A stretch of 64,000 bases of DNA from JBBSJZ01 sp041739875 (GTDB lineage Bacteria; Planctomycetota; Planctomycetia; Pirellulales; Pirellulaceae): positions 62,001 through 126,000 of the forward strand of contig JBGSNA010000232.1 in NCBI GenBank assembly GCA_041739875.1, in the 5' to 3' direction. The notes beneath the pieces are model-generated. The model did not search any database. It was not told where the DNA came from and saw nothing but the letters and a program-made list of their open reading frames with translations. Positions 1 through 7,827 of the stretch are shown here, in pieces; the stretch's first letter is position 1; the number at the start of each line of letters is the position of its first letter. Made by a program: the position numbers and the translations under genes.

Positions 1-1065
1 CTCTATTTTACTGCGTCGCCGGATAACCCGACCCAGCGTTATCTGTACCGTGTGCACTTGGATGGAACATCTCGAGAACGTCTCTCACCAGCCGATCAAC
101 CGGGTTGGCATTCGTACAATATCTCGCCAAATTGCGAATGGGCAGTTCACAAATATTCGACGTTCACATCACCCCCAATCATTGAATTGATCCGACTTCG
201 CGACCATCACGTCGTACGTGTCTTGGGCGACAATTCGCAACTTCGAGAAAACCTCGCGGAGCTGCATCTGCCCTCAGCAGAGTTCTTCCGCATCGAGATT
301 GAGGATGGCTTGGAGTTGGATGCTTGGTGTCTAAGGCCGCCTGGTTTTGATTCGAAACGCAAGTATCCACTTCTGTTTCATGTCTATGGTGAACCCCATG
401 GCCAAACGGTGCGTGACGCATGGCTTGGCGTACGCGGTCTTTGGCATTGGATGTTTGCCCAGCAAGGTTACATCGTAGTCAGCGTCGACAATCGAGGCAC
501 TCGCAGTCCTCGAGGACGCGATTGGAGAAAATGTGTCTATCAAAAGATCGGTATCATTGCCCCAGTGGAACAGGCCGCAGCGACGCGCGCATTGCTAGAG
601 AAGTGGAATTTCGTGGATCGGAGTCGGATTGGTATTTGGGGTTGGAGTGGCGGCGGCAGCATGAGCTTGAATGCGGTCTTTCGTTATCCTGAACTCTATA
701 CAACCGCCATTGCCGTGGCTCCCAACGCCGATCAATTGCTATACGACACGATCTATCAAGAGCGATACATGGGGTTGCCTCACGACAACGCCGAAGGATA
801 CCGATTGGGGTCGCCCATTACTCATGCGAAGGATTTGAAAGGTAACTTACTCGTCATTCATGGTACGGGCGACGACAACGGTCACTACCAAGGAACGGAG
901 CGTTTGATCAACGAGTTGATTGCAAACGGCAAGCAGTTTTCGGTGATGCCCTACCCAGCACGCTCGCATTCGCTGAGCGAAGGACGCAACACGGTAAAGC
1001 ATTTTTACTCGCTGATGACCGACTACTTCAACGAGCATTTGCCCGTCACGCCCAAGACAGAGTAA
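1..1065 (+). CDS. S9 family peptidase (DPP IV-like), C-terminal part
   Basis: The reading frame is already open at base 1, so the 5' end lies outside the window and 354 residues are visible. The visible part is the end of a beta-propeller region followed by an alpha/beta-hydrolase domain of the prolyl oligopeptidase S9 family. The catalytic serine is in GWSGGGS (visible residue 216). The acid is the first Asp of HGTGDDN (residue 291) and the histidine is in ARSHS (residue 323). The spacing of 75 and 32 residues is very close to that of dipeptidyl peptidase IV. These enzymes cleave dipeptides, often after proline, from peptide N-termini, and in planctomycetes they are usually exported. The export signal would be in the missing part. 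The next gene is convergent, 29 bases downstream. Confidence 0.93.
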   Translation, partial: LYFTASPDNPTQRYLYRVHLDGTSRERLSPADQPGWHSYNISPNCEWAVHKYSTFTSPPIIELIRLRDHHVVRVLGDNSQLRENLAELHLPSAEFFRIEIEDGLELDAWCLRPPGFDSKRKYPLLFHVYGEPHGQTVRDAWLGVRGLWHWMFAQQGYIVVSVDNRGTRSPRGRDWRKCVYQKIGIIAPVEQAAATRALLEKWNFVDRSRIGIWGWSGGGSMSLNAVFRYPELYTTAIAVAPNADQLLYDTIYQERYMGLPHDNAEGYRLGSPITHAKDLKGNLLVIHGTGDDNGHYQGTERLINELIANGKQFSVMPYPARSHSLSEGRNTVKHFYSLMTDYFNEHLPVTPKTE

Positions 1066-1094
1066 GGCGATTTGGGAGCCGCAAACTCCACTTG

Positions 1095-2258
1095 CTACCG
1101 TGACGGCCATTTCCAACCGTATTGGTCCAATAGATTCGCGTTTTGGAGGATCGTTTCGCCGCAGCGTTTCTCCAGTCGAATCGGGACGCAGATCTCGTCG
1201 GCCTCGAGACAGTCGACAAGTGCTTGATTGTGAGTCACGACAATCACTTGGCTTTGCTCGGCAGCCAACGCACACAGACGAGCAAGCGGTGCGATGAGTT
1301 CCGGGTGGAGGCTGTTCTCCGGTTCGTTGAGCACCATTAGCGCCGGTGGGCGTGGAGTCAAGAGTGCCGCTGTGAGCAGGATGAACCGGAGCGTTCCATC
1401 GGATAATTCCGCGGCACTCAACTCGCGGAGCATCCCCGGTTGATTGAGTCGCAACTGCATTCCATGCTGGCTCGAGTCAATGCGGACACTCGAACCAGGG
1501 AATGCGTCGTTGATTGCTCGCGCGAGTGCCGCGTGGTCACCGATTTCTAGAATCGTTTGTATCGCAGCGGCGAGGTCACTTCCGTCGCCACTCATGATGA
1601 GTGTTCGCGTACCAATGGACGCGCGTCGAGCGGGAGCGTCTGCGTCCGTACGGAACGTGTCATAAAACCGCCACGATCGCATGATCTCGCGCATCACAAT
1701 CAACTCCGGCGCCGCGAATGGGTCGGAGTATTCGGCCAGCATGCTGGATTGTGATGCTATAGAGAGTTCGATGTCTTGCCATTTACCTTTTATTCCTCGG
1801 CATCTCAACGACGTTGGATGTCGATCTGCACAGAGTGTTTTTGTATCGATTCCGGTACCACGCCATAAGCACTCTCGCTTCACCTCCGCGTCACCATCAA
1901 AAGCTGAGCCGTAGGGCGTTGGAAGCCCCAGCTCGAGACTGTAGCTGAACGGATCCGCAGAAAATCCCATCCGCAAACTCACCGGCTTCGAGCGAGTTGT
2001 GCCTTGAACAGGCATTTCACCTCGAAGCATTTCACTGGTGATGATTTCGGGACCAGCCCACCTGACGGAATCGAATCCACCTTCGAGAGCAAGCGAATGA
2101 ATGAGTCGCCCTTCCGCAGCATCGGCAAGCAGTCGGAGCGAGCGATAAACGTTCGACTTCCCGCATCCGTTTGCGCCCGTCACAACGTTCAACGTTCCCA
2201 GACGCAAAATGATCGAACGAATCGATCGATAACCAGCGATGGCGAGACGTTCAATCAT
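1095..2258 (-). CDS. AAA-type ATPase, SMC/RecF-like (predicted ATPase family)
   Basis: A 387-residue protein with the layout of the small stand-alone SMC-like ATPases (AAA_21 / COG4637 type). Walker A is GANGCGKS at residues 28-35, the signature-like segment is ELSDGTLRF near 285-292, Walker B is ALMVLNEPENSLHP near 306-319, and a switch histidine lies in VVTHN near 341-344. The middle region is family-specific and has no recognisable domain. I start it at the ATG at 2258, where the protein begins MIERLAIAGYRS as the family usually does. A start 18 bases upstream is possible. Its start codon overlaps the stop of a 38-codon ORF in an ATGA arrangement, which suggests translational coupling. No nuclease, TOPRIM or reverse transcriptase partner is adjacent, so a defence role cannot be argued from context. 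Confidence 0.85.
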   Translation of the reverse strand: MIERLAIAGYRSIRSIILRLGTLNVVTGANGCGKSNVYRSLRLLADAAEGRLIHSLALEGGFDSVRWAGPEIITSEMLRGEMPVQGTTRSKPVSLRMGFSADPFSYSLELGLPTPYGSAFDGDAEVKRECLWRGTGIDTKTLCADRHPTSLRCRGIKGKWQDIELSIASQSSMLAEYSDPFAAPELIVMREIMRSWRFYDTFRTDADAPARRASIGTRTLIMSGDGSDLAAAIQTILEIGDHAALARAINDAFPGSSVRIDSSQHGMQLRLNQPGMLRELSAAELSDGTLRFILLTAALLTPRPPALMVLNEPENSLHPELIAPLARLCALAAEQSQVIVVTHNQALVDCLEADEICVPIRLEKRCGETILQNANLLDQYGWKWPSR

Positions 2259-2371
2259 TTGCGAGTAACGTCGCAAGCTTGTGTCAGCCGCTTCACCGTC
2301 GCGAGGTCGACAGCCTGTCGAATCAATGAAAAACCATCTCGCGCAATTTCAAGTAACGTCTGGGCGTTCAT
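2255..2371 (-). CDS. Small 38-codon ORF coupled to the ATPase gene (possible gene remnant)
   Basis: An ATG at 2371 opens 38 codons ending in TGA at 2257-2255. The stop overlaps the ATPase start (ATGA). The peptide begins MNAQTLLEIARDGFSLIRQA and continues VDLATVKRLTQACDVTRK. The pattern of a short helix, then D-G-F/Y, then a hydrophobic strand, then a helix resembles the first 40 residues of phytanoyl-CoA dioxygenase-like (PhyH) proteins. The iron-binding H-x-D...H core is absent. It could be a truncated dioxygenase whose end now drives translation of the ATPase, or a genuine small coupled gene. I see no strong ribosome-binding site in front of it. The family resemblance is judged by eye and is weak. 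Confidence 0.35.
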   Translation of the reverse strand: MNAQTLLEIARDGFSLIRQAVDLATVKRLTQACDVTRK

Positions 2372-2598
2372 TCTTCGACGCTGCCCCGTTTCATTCTTGA
2401 TAGCCTGGCTGTTGATGCCCCTGGATTTTGAATAGCCGAGTATACGGGGACACCGTCTATTTCACCAGCTCGCCATCGCTTGTAACGAGTGTATTTGATT
2501 TTCCGGCACGTTGTGTAATGCCGATGCGGTTGAAGGCAATTGACGCGAACGCTAAATTGCTTGGCCTAAACCAATTCGTATCCGTAATTATGTGCGCA

Positions 2599-2910
2599 AT
2601 GACGACATACACGTTCCAAGCCATTTTGAAGCCCCACGCACACAGCGCCGAGCAGGTTGCTTCGGTGCTTCAGGCACTTCATGATGACGTTGCGGTCAGT
2701 TCCGCTGGTGGGCAAGTTCGTGTGACCTTCATTCGCCAGGCAGATAGTTTTTCGGCGATGGTTCTAATGTGCGGCCATCAATTGACAGAGTTTGGCTATA
2801 CGATCGAGCGACTTGCAGTCGACGGCGTCGACTTGCCGTTATCGAATATCACTGATTTTGACGATGACCTGACGTTTGACTTTGATTTGGAAGATACGGC
2901 TGGCGCGTGA
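2599..2910 (+). CDS. Hypothetical small acidic protein
   Basis: The open frame extends upstream to 2428. The residues before the Met at 2599 look like translated non-coding DNA, and the protein from MTTYTFQAILKP onward looks real (103 residues). It has an alternating strand/helix pattern and ends in a strongly acidic tail (DFDDDLTFDFDLED). No signal peptide or membrane segment is seen. The start of TTYTFQAILKP...AEQVASVLQALHDDV looks like a small alpha/beta ferredoxin-like or HicB-like fold, but I do not recognise the family. It converges on the sulfatase gene with only three bases between the two stops. No partner on the same strand lies close enough to suggest a toxin-antitoxin pair. Confidence 0.5.
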   Translation: MTTYTFQAILKPHAHSAEQVASVLQALHDDVAVSSAGGQVRVTFIRQADSFSAMVLMCGHQLTEFGYTIERLAVDGVDLPLSNITDFDDDLTFDFDLEDTAGA

Positions 2911-2913
2911 GCG

Positions 2914-4818
2914 TCAAGCATTACTGATCACCCCGAGCTCGGCGACGGATGCAAACGAACCGCTGGTGTGTTCGGTGATGGATCTCATCATCACATAGCG
3001 CCCCCGCTTGGGCGCGCACTCGATCGTTTGAGGATTTTTCGTCTTCGTGAGCGTCGCCGACACCAGCGGAGTGCCTAGGTCGTCTGGGTTATCGGAGACA
3101 AAAAGCTCAGCGTCTTTGACGGCGCCATTCCAGCCTGTGTCTTGACGCCCCAGGTAGACGAAGCCGTGGACGATGTGGCTTGCACCGAGATCAATCACTA
3201 GATCGTGCGGCGGTTTCGCAGGCTCCGAACCAAACTTGGTGTGCCAAAGTGTCGATTCGTCGCCATCAATCGCGTTGGCTGCGAACTTCTTGTTCCCGAC
3301 ATTCTCGCTGCTTGCACGAACGATCTTCCAATCTTTGCTATTGAGCAGTCCTTTGGTTGGCATGGATGAGGTCTTCTTTTTGCCCGCTTTTGCCTTGGGG
3401 GCTGGCGGTTTTCCTCCGAACTTTGCGGCCCGATCTCTTTCGTGAAGAACAGTGGATGTGAACGAGCCTTCGCTGACAGGCGTATGAGCTTCGGCGGCGT
3501 AGGCTTGCAGCTTAATCAGCACTTGCGGGAGCGTTTTGGCGAGGTCTGTCGTCTCGCTGATATCGGCCGCCAAGTCATACAGCTCCCACTCCGCATTCGC
3601 TTTGGGTTGGATCGCTTTCCAATCTCCCATTCGAACAGCTGTCTGGCCGCTGATTTCCCAATACAGATACTCGTGCTGGGCTTGTGAATGACCAGCAGCG
3701 TCTTCGCCAATCAACTCAGGCAAAATGCTGATGCCATCAATATCACCAGGAGCCTTTGCACCCGTCGCTTCCGCGATCGTGGGCAACAGGTCGGGGAAGT
3801 AGAACAACAGGTTACTGATCCGTCCGGCTTCGATTTTCCCAGGCCAGCGTGCGAGGAACGGGATGCGCAAGCCGCCTTCGTAGAGCTGGCCTTTCTTGCC
3901 GCGAAACTCGATACCAGTTTCCGGATGCTTGTTCGCGCCATGAACGCCTCGCGGCAATTCCTTGGACGCAAAGTAGTCCGCACCTCCATTGTCGCCGCTG
4001 AACAAAACGAGCGTGTTCTCGTCGAGGCCAAGCTCCTTGAGCAACGCGAGCACTTCGCCGACTTGTCGGTCAAGCATCGTCACCATCGCGGCATAACGTT
4101 TCGCTTGTTCGTCCCAAGGCTTGTCACGATAAATTGCCCAGGCTGGGTCATCGTCGGGGATATCAAAGATTCCGTGTGGCGGCGTGACGGGAAGGTAAGC
4201 AAAGAACGGCTTGTCTTTGTTCTCACGGATAAACTTCATCGCTTCGTCCATGATGACATAGTGCGAATACGTCTCCCCGTCGCTATTGCCATGATTCCCA
4301 GCGAGAGGAACTTCCTCGCTGTTCCGCAAAATATAAGGCGGGTAATACGAGTGCGCGTGAACTTGATCGTAATAACCAACGAAGACATCGAAACCATGTT
4401 TTTCCGGCACGCCAGTCGAACCGCGTCCTCCATTGCCCCACTTGCCAAAGCCGCCTGTCGCATAGCCGCGCGGTTTCAAGATGGACGCGACCGTCTCTTC
4501 GTCAGCTCGCATCGGGGTTCCTCCGCCGTTGGAGCGAACCGAAGTATGGCCGCTGTGTTTGCCCGTTAGAAAACAACATCGAGTGGGTGCACACACTGAC
4601 GATCCCGCCATGCCTTGCGTGAACCGTATGCCCTCGGCGGCCATCCGATCGATGTTGGGTGTTTGCAAGTTCGCGTTGCCCATATACGACGGCTCAAAAT
4701 AACCCAGCTCGTCGGCCATGATATAGACAACGTTCGGCGTCCCAGTCGCTTCGGCAACGGAAGCGGGAGTTGCAAAAGCGAATGCCGCCAATGCCATGAA
4801 TGCCACAAATCGTTTCAT
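2914..4818 (-). CDS. Secreted sulfatase with C-terminal F5/8 type C-like domain
   Basis: A 634-residue exported sulfatase. A signal peptide (MKRFVAFMALAAFAFATPAS) is followed by the sulfatase alkaline-phosphatase fold. The first metal-binding stretch is VVYIMADELGYF, and the formylglycine site is CAPTR at residue 76, so the enzyme needs the formylglycine-generating enzyme for maturation. GDNGG and the PHG and KxGK-type segments of family S1 are present. Residues 495-634 form a discoidin/F5-8C-like beta-sandwich (NKKFAANAIDGDESTLWHT), which in this phylum probably binds carbohydrate. A Lys/Pro/Ala-rich linker (PPAPKAKAGKKKTSS) joins the two. The substrate is unknown but is likely a sulfated polysaccharide. 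The gene is transcribed away from the amidase gene, with a 300-base divergent promoter region between them. Confidence 0.93.
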   Translation of the reverse strand: MKRFVAFMALAAFAFATPASVAEATGTPNVVYIMADELGYFEPSYMGNANLQTPNIDRMAAEGIRFTQGMAGSSVCAPTRCCFLTGKHSGHTSVRSNGGGTPMRADEETVASILKPRGYATGGFGKWGNGGRGSTGVPEKHGFDVFVGYYDQVHAHSYYPPYILRNSEEVPLAGNHGNSDGETYSHYVIMDEAMKFIRENKDKPFFAYLPVTPPHGIFDIPDDDPAWAIYRDKPWDEQAKRYAAMVTMLDRQVGEVLALLKELGLDENTLVLFSGDNGGADYFASKELPRGVHGANKHPETGIEFRGKKGQLYEGGLRIPFLARWPGKIEAGRISNLLFYFPDLLPTIAEATGAKAPGDIDGISILPELIGEDAAGHSQAQHEYLYWEISGQTAVRMGDWKAIQPKANAEWELYDLAADISETTDLAKTLPQVLIKLQAYAAEAHTPVSEGSFTSTVLHERDRAAKFGGKPPAPKAKAGKKKTSSMPTKGLLNSKDWKIVRASSENVGNKKFAANAIDGDESTLWHTKFGSEPAKPPHDLVIDLGASHIVHGFVYLGRQDTGWNGAVKDAELFVSDNPDDLGTPLVSATLTKTKNPQTIECAPKRGRYVMMRSITEHTSGSFASVAELGVISNA

Positions 4819-5120
4819 TTTTCCATGCTCAAAACTAGCTCACGATCGACAAAGCAGCGATGTGCAACTCGCAACCGTCGGCGTTGGCAATCGAAAAAGA
4901 ACCGCCATTTCTGGACGAATGATGCGTCTTACTCACCCGTCATTGTACATCAAAGTCATCCGGCGTAGCGAGTAAACACCCGTGTTTTAAGGTGAGTGGC
5001 CATCATTCGATTGGGCGTTTGTTAATTGCGACGTCGGCACCAATGAGTACATTGATCCGTCGGCATTTTAGCCTTGAAAGATAGTTTCGAACCGAGAATT
5101 AATTGAAAGGGAGGCGCTTG
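4819..5120. other. Divergent intergenic region
   Basis: About 300 bases lie between the divergently transcribed sulfatase and amidase genes. I see no coding sequence. It must hold both promoters, but I could not identify a convincing -35/-10 pair. A purine-rich ribosome-binding site (AAAGGGAGG, about 5106-5114) lies just in front of the ATG at 5121. Confidence 0.5.
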
Positions 5121-6176
5121 ATGAACCAATCCGTACGAATCGCAACGGTCTGCTTTGGGATTCTTTCAATTCTCTTGCCACCGATTCAGACTGCCAGTGC
5201 ATGCAGCCGGGCGGTGTACTATGGCAAAGAGGGGCAAACGGTAACTGGCCGAACCATGGACTGGAAGGAAGACATGCAAACCAACCTCTGGGTGTTTCCA
5301 CGTGGAATGCAGAGAGACGGTGGCATGGGCGAGCAGGGCTTTACATGGACAAGCCTATTCGGCAGCCTTGTCGCGTCTGTGTACGAAGCGGGGACGGCAG
5401 ATGGAATGAACGAAAAAGGGCTGGTCGCCAATCTTCTTTTCTTGGTCGAAAGCGAGTACCCAGTCGCCGACGAAGACCCGCGGCCGAAGATGTCGATTGC
5501 CGCTTGGACTCAGTATGCGCTGGACAACTTTGCTACGGTGAAAGAAGCGGTTGCTGAGATGCGTAAAGAGCCGTTCTGCATTGTGGGCGTCGTGGCTCCC
5601 AATGGCGTGGCGGGAAAAATCCATTTGTCAATTTCGGATCCCAGCGGCGACTCGGCAATTTTTGAGTACATCAATGGGAAGCTTGTCATCCACCACGGAA
5701 GACAGTACCAGGTGATGACCAACTCTCCGATTTACGATCAACAATTGGCGCTTAACGAATATTGGAAACAGATTGGCGGAACAGTGATGCTACCAGGCAC
5801 GAATCGAGCCGCCGATCGTTTCGCGCGAGCTAGCTTCTATATCAACGCGACGGAGCAATCAGCCAATCCACGCGAGGCTACCGCAGCAGTCTTCAGCGTG
5901 ATGCGAAACGTGAGCGTGCCGCGAGGAATCACCACACCGGACCAACCGAATATTTCATCGACAATCTGGCGCACCGTCTCCGACCAAAAGAACCTCGTTT
6001 ACTTTTTTGAAGACACGGCCAGCCCCAGTCTCGTATGGGTGGATTTGAAACAGATCAACTTTGAAATGAACTCTGGAGTACGCAAATTGCAACTGCACGG
6101 GAATCCTGGACTGGGAGGGAATCAGACCGACAACTTTCTCGCATCGGAACCTTTCGTGTTTCTGGCACCGGAGTAA
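5121..6176 (+). CDS. Exported linear amide C-N hydrolase (choloylglycine hydrolase / penicillin V acylase family)
   Basis: A 351-residue Ntn hydrolase of the Cys-nucleophile (CBAH/PVA) group. The N-terminus is a signal peptide ending IQTASA, and the next residue is Cys28, so signal cleavage itself would expose the N-terminal nucleophile. Other expected active-site features follow: GRTMDW (the Arg/Asp pair), NGMNEKGL (the oxyanion Asn region) and NEYW...R further on. Such enzymes hydrolyse N-acyl amides such as bile-salt conjugates, penicillin V or acyl-homoserine lactones. The substrate cannot be told from sequence. An upstream in-frame TTG at 5103 is rejected because the ribosome-binding site would fall inside the reading frame. 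ATG 5121 is well placed after GGGAGG. Confidence 0.92.
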   Translation: MNQSVRIATVCFGILSILLPPIQTASACSRAVYYGKEGQTVTGRTMDWKEDMQTNLWVFPRGMQRDGGMGEQGFTWTSLFGSLVASVYEAGTADGMNEKGLVANLLFLVESEYPVADEDPRPKMSIAAWTQYALDNFATVKEAVAEMRKEPFCIVGVVAPNGVAGKIHLSISDPSGDSAIFEYINGKLVIHHGRQYQVMTNSPIYDQQLALNEYWKQIGGTVMLPGTNRAADRFARASFYINATEQSANPREATAAVFSVMRNVSVPRGITTPDQPNISSTIWRTVSDQKNLVYFFEDTASPSLVWVDLKQINFEMNSGVRKLQLHGNPGLGGNQTDNFLASEPFVFLAPE

Positions 6177-6361
6177 GTGTTCGCGGACTCCATCGGATCG
6201 GCGGCGGGCGTGGGACACCCTCAGGACAGCGTGTTTTCATGCGTGCTCACAGGCGGCGGTTCGCGACACCAGATAGGCTCTGAATCGATTATCAAGTCAG
6301 GCAATTGCGTCGACTTCACTCGGGATGGATGGAGCCACCGCGGAGCGGTTTCGGAACGTAG

Positions 6362-6389
6362 CCGTGGGTAAGCGCAGCGCCACCCACGG
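6362..6389. repeat. Inverted repeat hairpin
   Basis: The arms CCGTGGGT (6362-6369) and ACCCACGG (6382-6389) are perfectly complementary and flank a GC-rich 12-base loop. It lies 20-30 bases after a CCGCGGAGCGG stretch. This is the first member of the palindrome cluster. Confidence 0.7.
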
Positions 6390-6442
6390 AATACGAATCC
6401 AAATCAACCATCGATCCCGAAGGGGCTGTGAGTTTTTAAAAC

Positions 6443-6542
6443 GTAGGGTGGGTCGAGCGGCGTTAGCCGCGCTGACCCACCATGGTTGTCGACGATTTGC
6501 GGTTGGTGGGCCCGATCGCTAACGCGTTTTGACCCACCCTAC
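6443..6542. repeat. Long nested inverted repeat (REP-like)
   Basis: The outer arms GTAGGGTGGGTC (6443-6454) and GACCCACCCTAC (6531-6542) are perfect inverse complements. Inside them a GCGTTAGC segment and a GCTAACGC segment (about 6518-6525) also pair. A second copy of GACCCACC lies at 6474-6481, allowing an alternative shorter hairpin. The 100-base unit looks like a dispersed intergenic repeat. Confidence 0.75.
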
Positions 6543-6553
6543 AAAACTTTGTG

Positions 6554-6570
6554 CGACCCCTTCGGGGTCG
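6554..6570. repeat. Short perfect hairpin
   Basis: CGACCCC, loop TTC, GGGGTCG. A related hairpin ATCCC-TTC-GGGAT lies at 6633-6645. Both carry the CCTTCGG core that recurs through this region. Confidence 0.65.
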
Positions 6571-6593
6571 GCGCGATTCGCATCCATTGCAAA

Positions 6594-6619
6594 CCGTAGG
6601 TGCGCTTCGCGACCTACGG
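6594..6619. repeat. Inverted repeat hairpin
   Basis: CCGTAGGT (6594-6601) pairs with ACCTACGG (6612-6619). The loop is GCGCTTCGCG, itself able to fold. Confidence 0.65.
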
Positions 6620-6735
6620 CTACGGTCTAAAAATCCCTTCGGGATCAACCCTGCGGAACTCGATCGGGATCTGACGGTCCCTTGGGGATGGACCGAGCAA
6701 CCGCAGGTGACGTCGATTGTATTACTGAGCGATTT

Positions 6736-6791
6736 GTAGTGGGATTCGCCAGAATGCCCTGCTGAAGAGAACTTCTGGCGAAGTCCACTAC
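6736..6791. repeat. 19-bp imperfect inverted repeat
   Basis: The left arm (6736-6754) begins GTAGTGG and ends TTCGCCAGAA. The right arm (6773-6791) is its reverse complement at 17 of 19 positions. The loop is 18 bases. The arm length and near-perfection suggest a mobile or transcript-protecting repeat, not chance. Confidence 0.75.
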
Positions 6792-6975
6792 GCCACGAAT
6801 ACAATCCACGTCCCCCGCAAACGATACGATAAAAGCCCTTTCGATTGCGTTGCGAACGACGACGATCATAAACTCGCAGCCTAAAGAGTTCGATCAGCGT
6901 GCCAGATTTCTTTGCGACTATCCATGCTACCATGGGCGTTCCATGGAACAATTCTTTACATCATAGGGTAACCAC

Positions 6976-7740
6976 TTGATTGAGACAGAAGCGGATAGGG
7001 ATCGCCCCGTTGCGCTCGTCACCGGCAGCGGAACAGGGGTGGGACGAGCATGCGTTTTGCAGTTCGCTCAACGTGGCTTTGACGTGGTTGTGAACTATTC
7101 TCGCAGCGTAAACGAAGCGGACGAAACCGCACAACAAGCCACAGCTCTCGGTGCCCGCGTGCTGTCGTTGTGTTGTGATGTTTCCGATGACCAAGCTGTC
7201 CGTGCGATGGTCAATACCATTGGAAGCGAGTTCGGGCGTCTGGACGTGTTGGTGAATAATGCTGCGATGACGTACTTCGTCGATCACGATGACTTGGATG
7301 GGATGACAGAACCGATGTGGGATCGAATCCTCGATGTCAATTTGAAAGGACCGTTCTTCGTCACACGTGCTGCGTCGAAATTGCTGGCTTTTGGCAACGG
7401 TGGCGCCGTGGTCAATGTCAGTTCCATCGCTGGTGAAACTGGAAAAGGCTCGTCGATTGCGTACTGCACCAGTAAAGCGGGGCTGAACTCGATGACGAAG
7501 TCACTTGCTCGAGCGCTTGCACCGAAAATCCGAGTGAACGCTGTATGCCCGGGACCGATCGACTCGCGGTGGATTCGAGAAGGTAATCCGAATTGGGATT
7601 TGAACACGATGGTTAGTGGACTTCCGATTCCGCGACCTTCGTTGCCATGCGACATTGCTGACGCTGTCTTGTTTCTTGCAATTGACGCAAAGATGGTAAC
7701 TGGTCAGCTGTTGTCAGTGGACGGTGGCCAGACACTCTGA
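6976..7740 (+). CDS. SDR family NAD(P)-dependent oxidoreductase (FabG-like)
   Basis: A 254-residue classical short-chain dehydrogenase. The cofactor motif is TGSGTGVG at residues 17-24, NNAA is in the middle, and the catalytic Ser-Tyr-Lys set appears as SSIAG and YCTSK. The C-terminus VDGGQTL is typical of 3-oxoacyl-ACP reductase-like members. The cofactor preference cannot be fixed. The only start that includes the whole Rossmann fold is TTG 6976, preceded by AGGG about seven bases upstream; no in-frame ATG is near. It stands alone after the repeat region. The next gene downstream is the relic sensor on the opposite strand. Confidence 0.92.
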   Translation: MIETEADRDRPVALVTGSGTGVGRACVLQFAQRGFDVVVNYSRSVNEADETAQQATALGARVLSLCCDVSDDQAVRAMVNTIGSEFGRLDVLVNNAAMTYFVDHDDLDGMTEPMWDRILDVNLKGPFFVTRAASKLLAFGNGGAVVNVSSIAGETGKGSSIAYCTSKAGLNSMTKSLARALAPKIRVNAVCPGPIDSRWIREGNPNWDLNTMVSGLPIPRPSLPCDIADAVLFLAIDAKMVTGQLLSVDGGQTL

Positions 7741-7827
7741 TGACAAATTCGCGTTCGGAAATAACTGTCAGCTACGGGCACTGGCGAAACGTCGCCAAAA
7801 CATGAAAAGCCCCTCTGTCACGATTAA

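Larger units (their letters stand above)
6177..6975. other. Gene-free region rich in inverted repeats
   Basis: About 800 bases without a believable gene. Short open frames exist on both strands, but they are translations of the repeats. Between about 6330 and 6800 the DNA is a chain of at least six hairpin-forming palindromes, listed separately. The flanks (6177-6325 and 6800-6975) show no clear structure. The promoter of the SDR gene should lie near 6900-6970, but no convincing boxes were found. Confidence 0.7.

Noticed and set aside
1095..2371. An OLD/Gabija-like defence module around the AAA ATPase
   Set aside because: There is no TOPRIM or nuclease domain in the protein and no helicase or nuclease partner beside it.
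3688..4569. A 293-codon open frame antisense to the first sulfatase
   Set aside because: It is a shadow of the sulfatase codon pattern and has no motif of its own.
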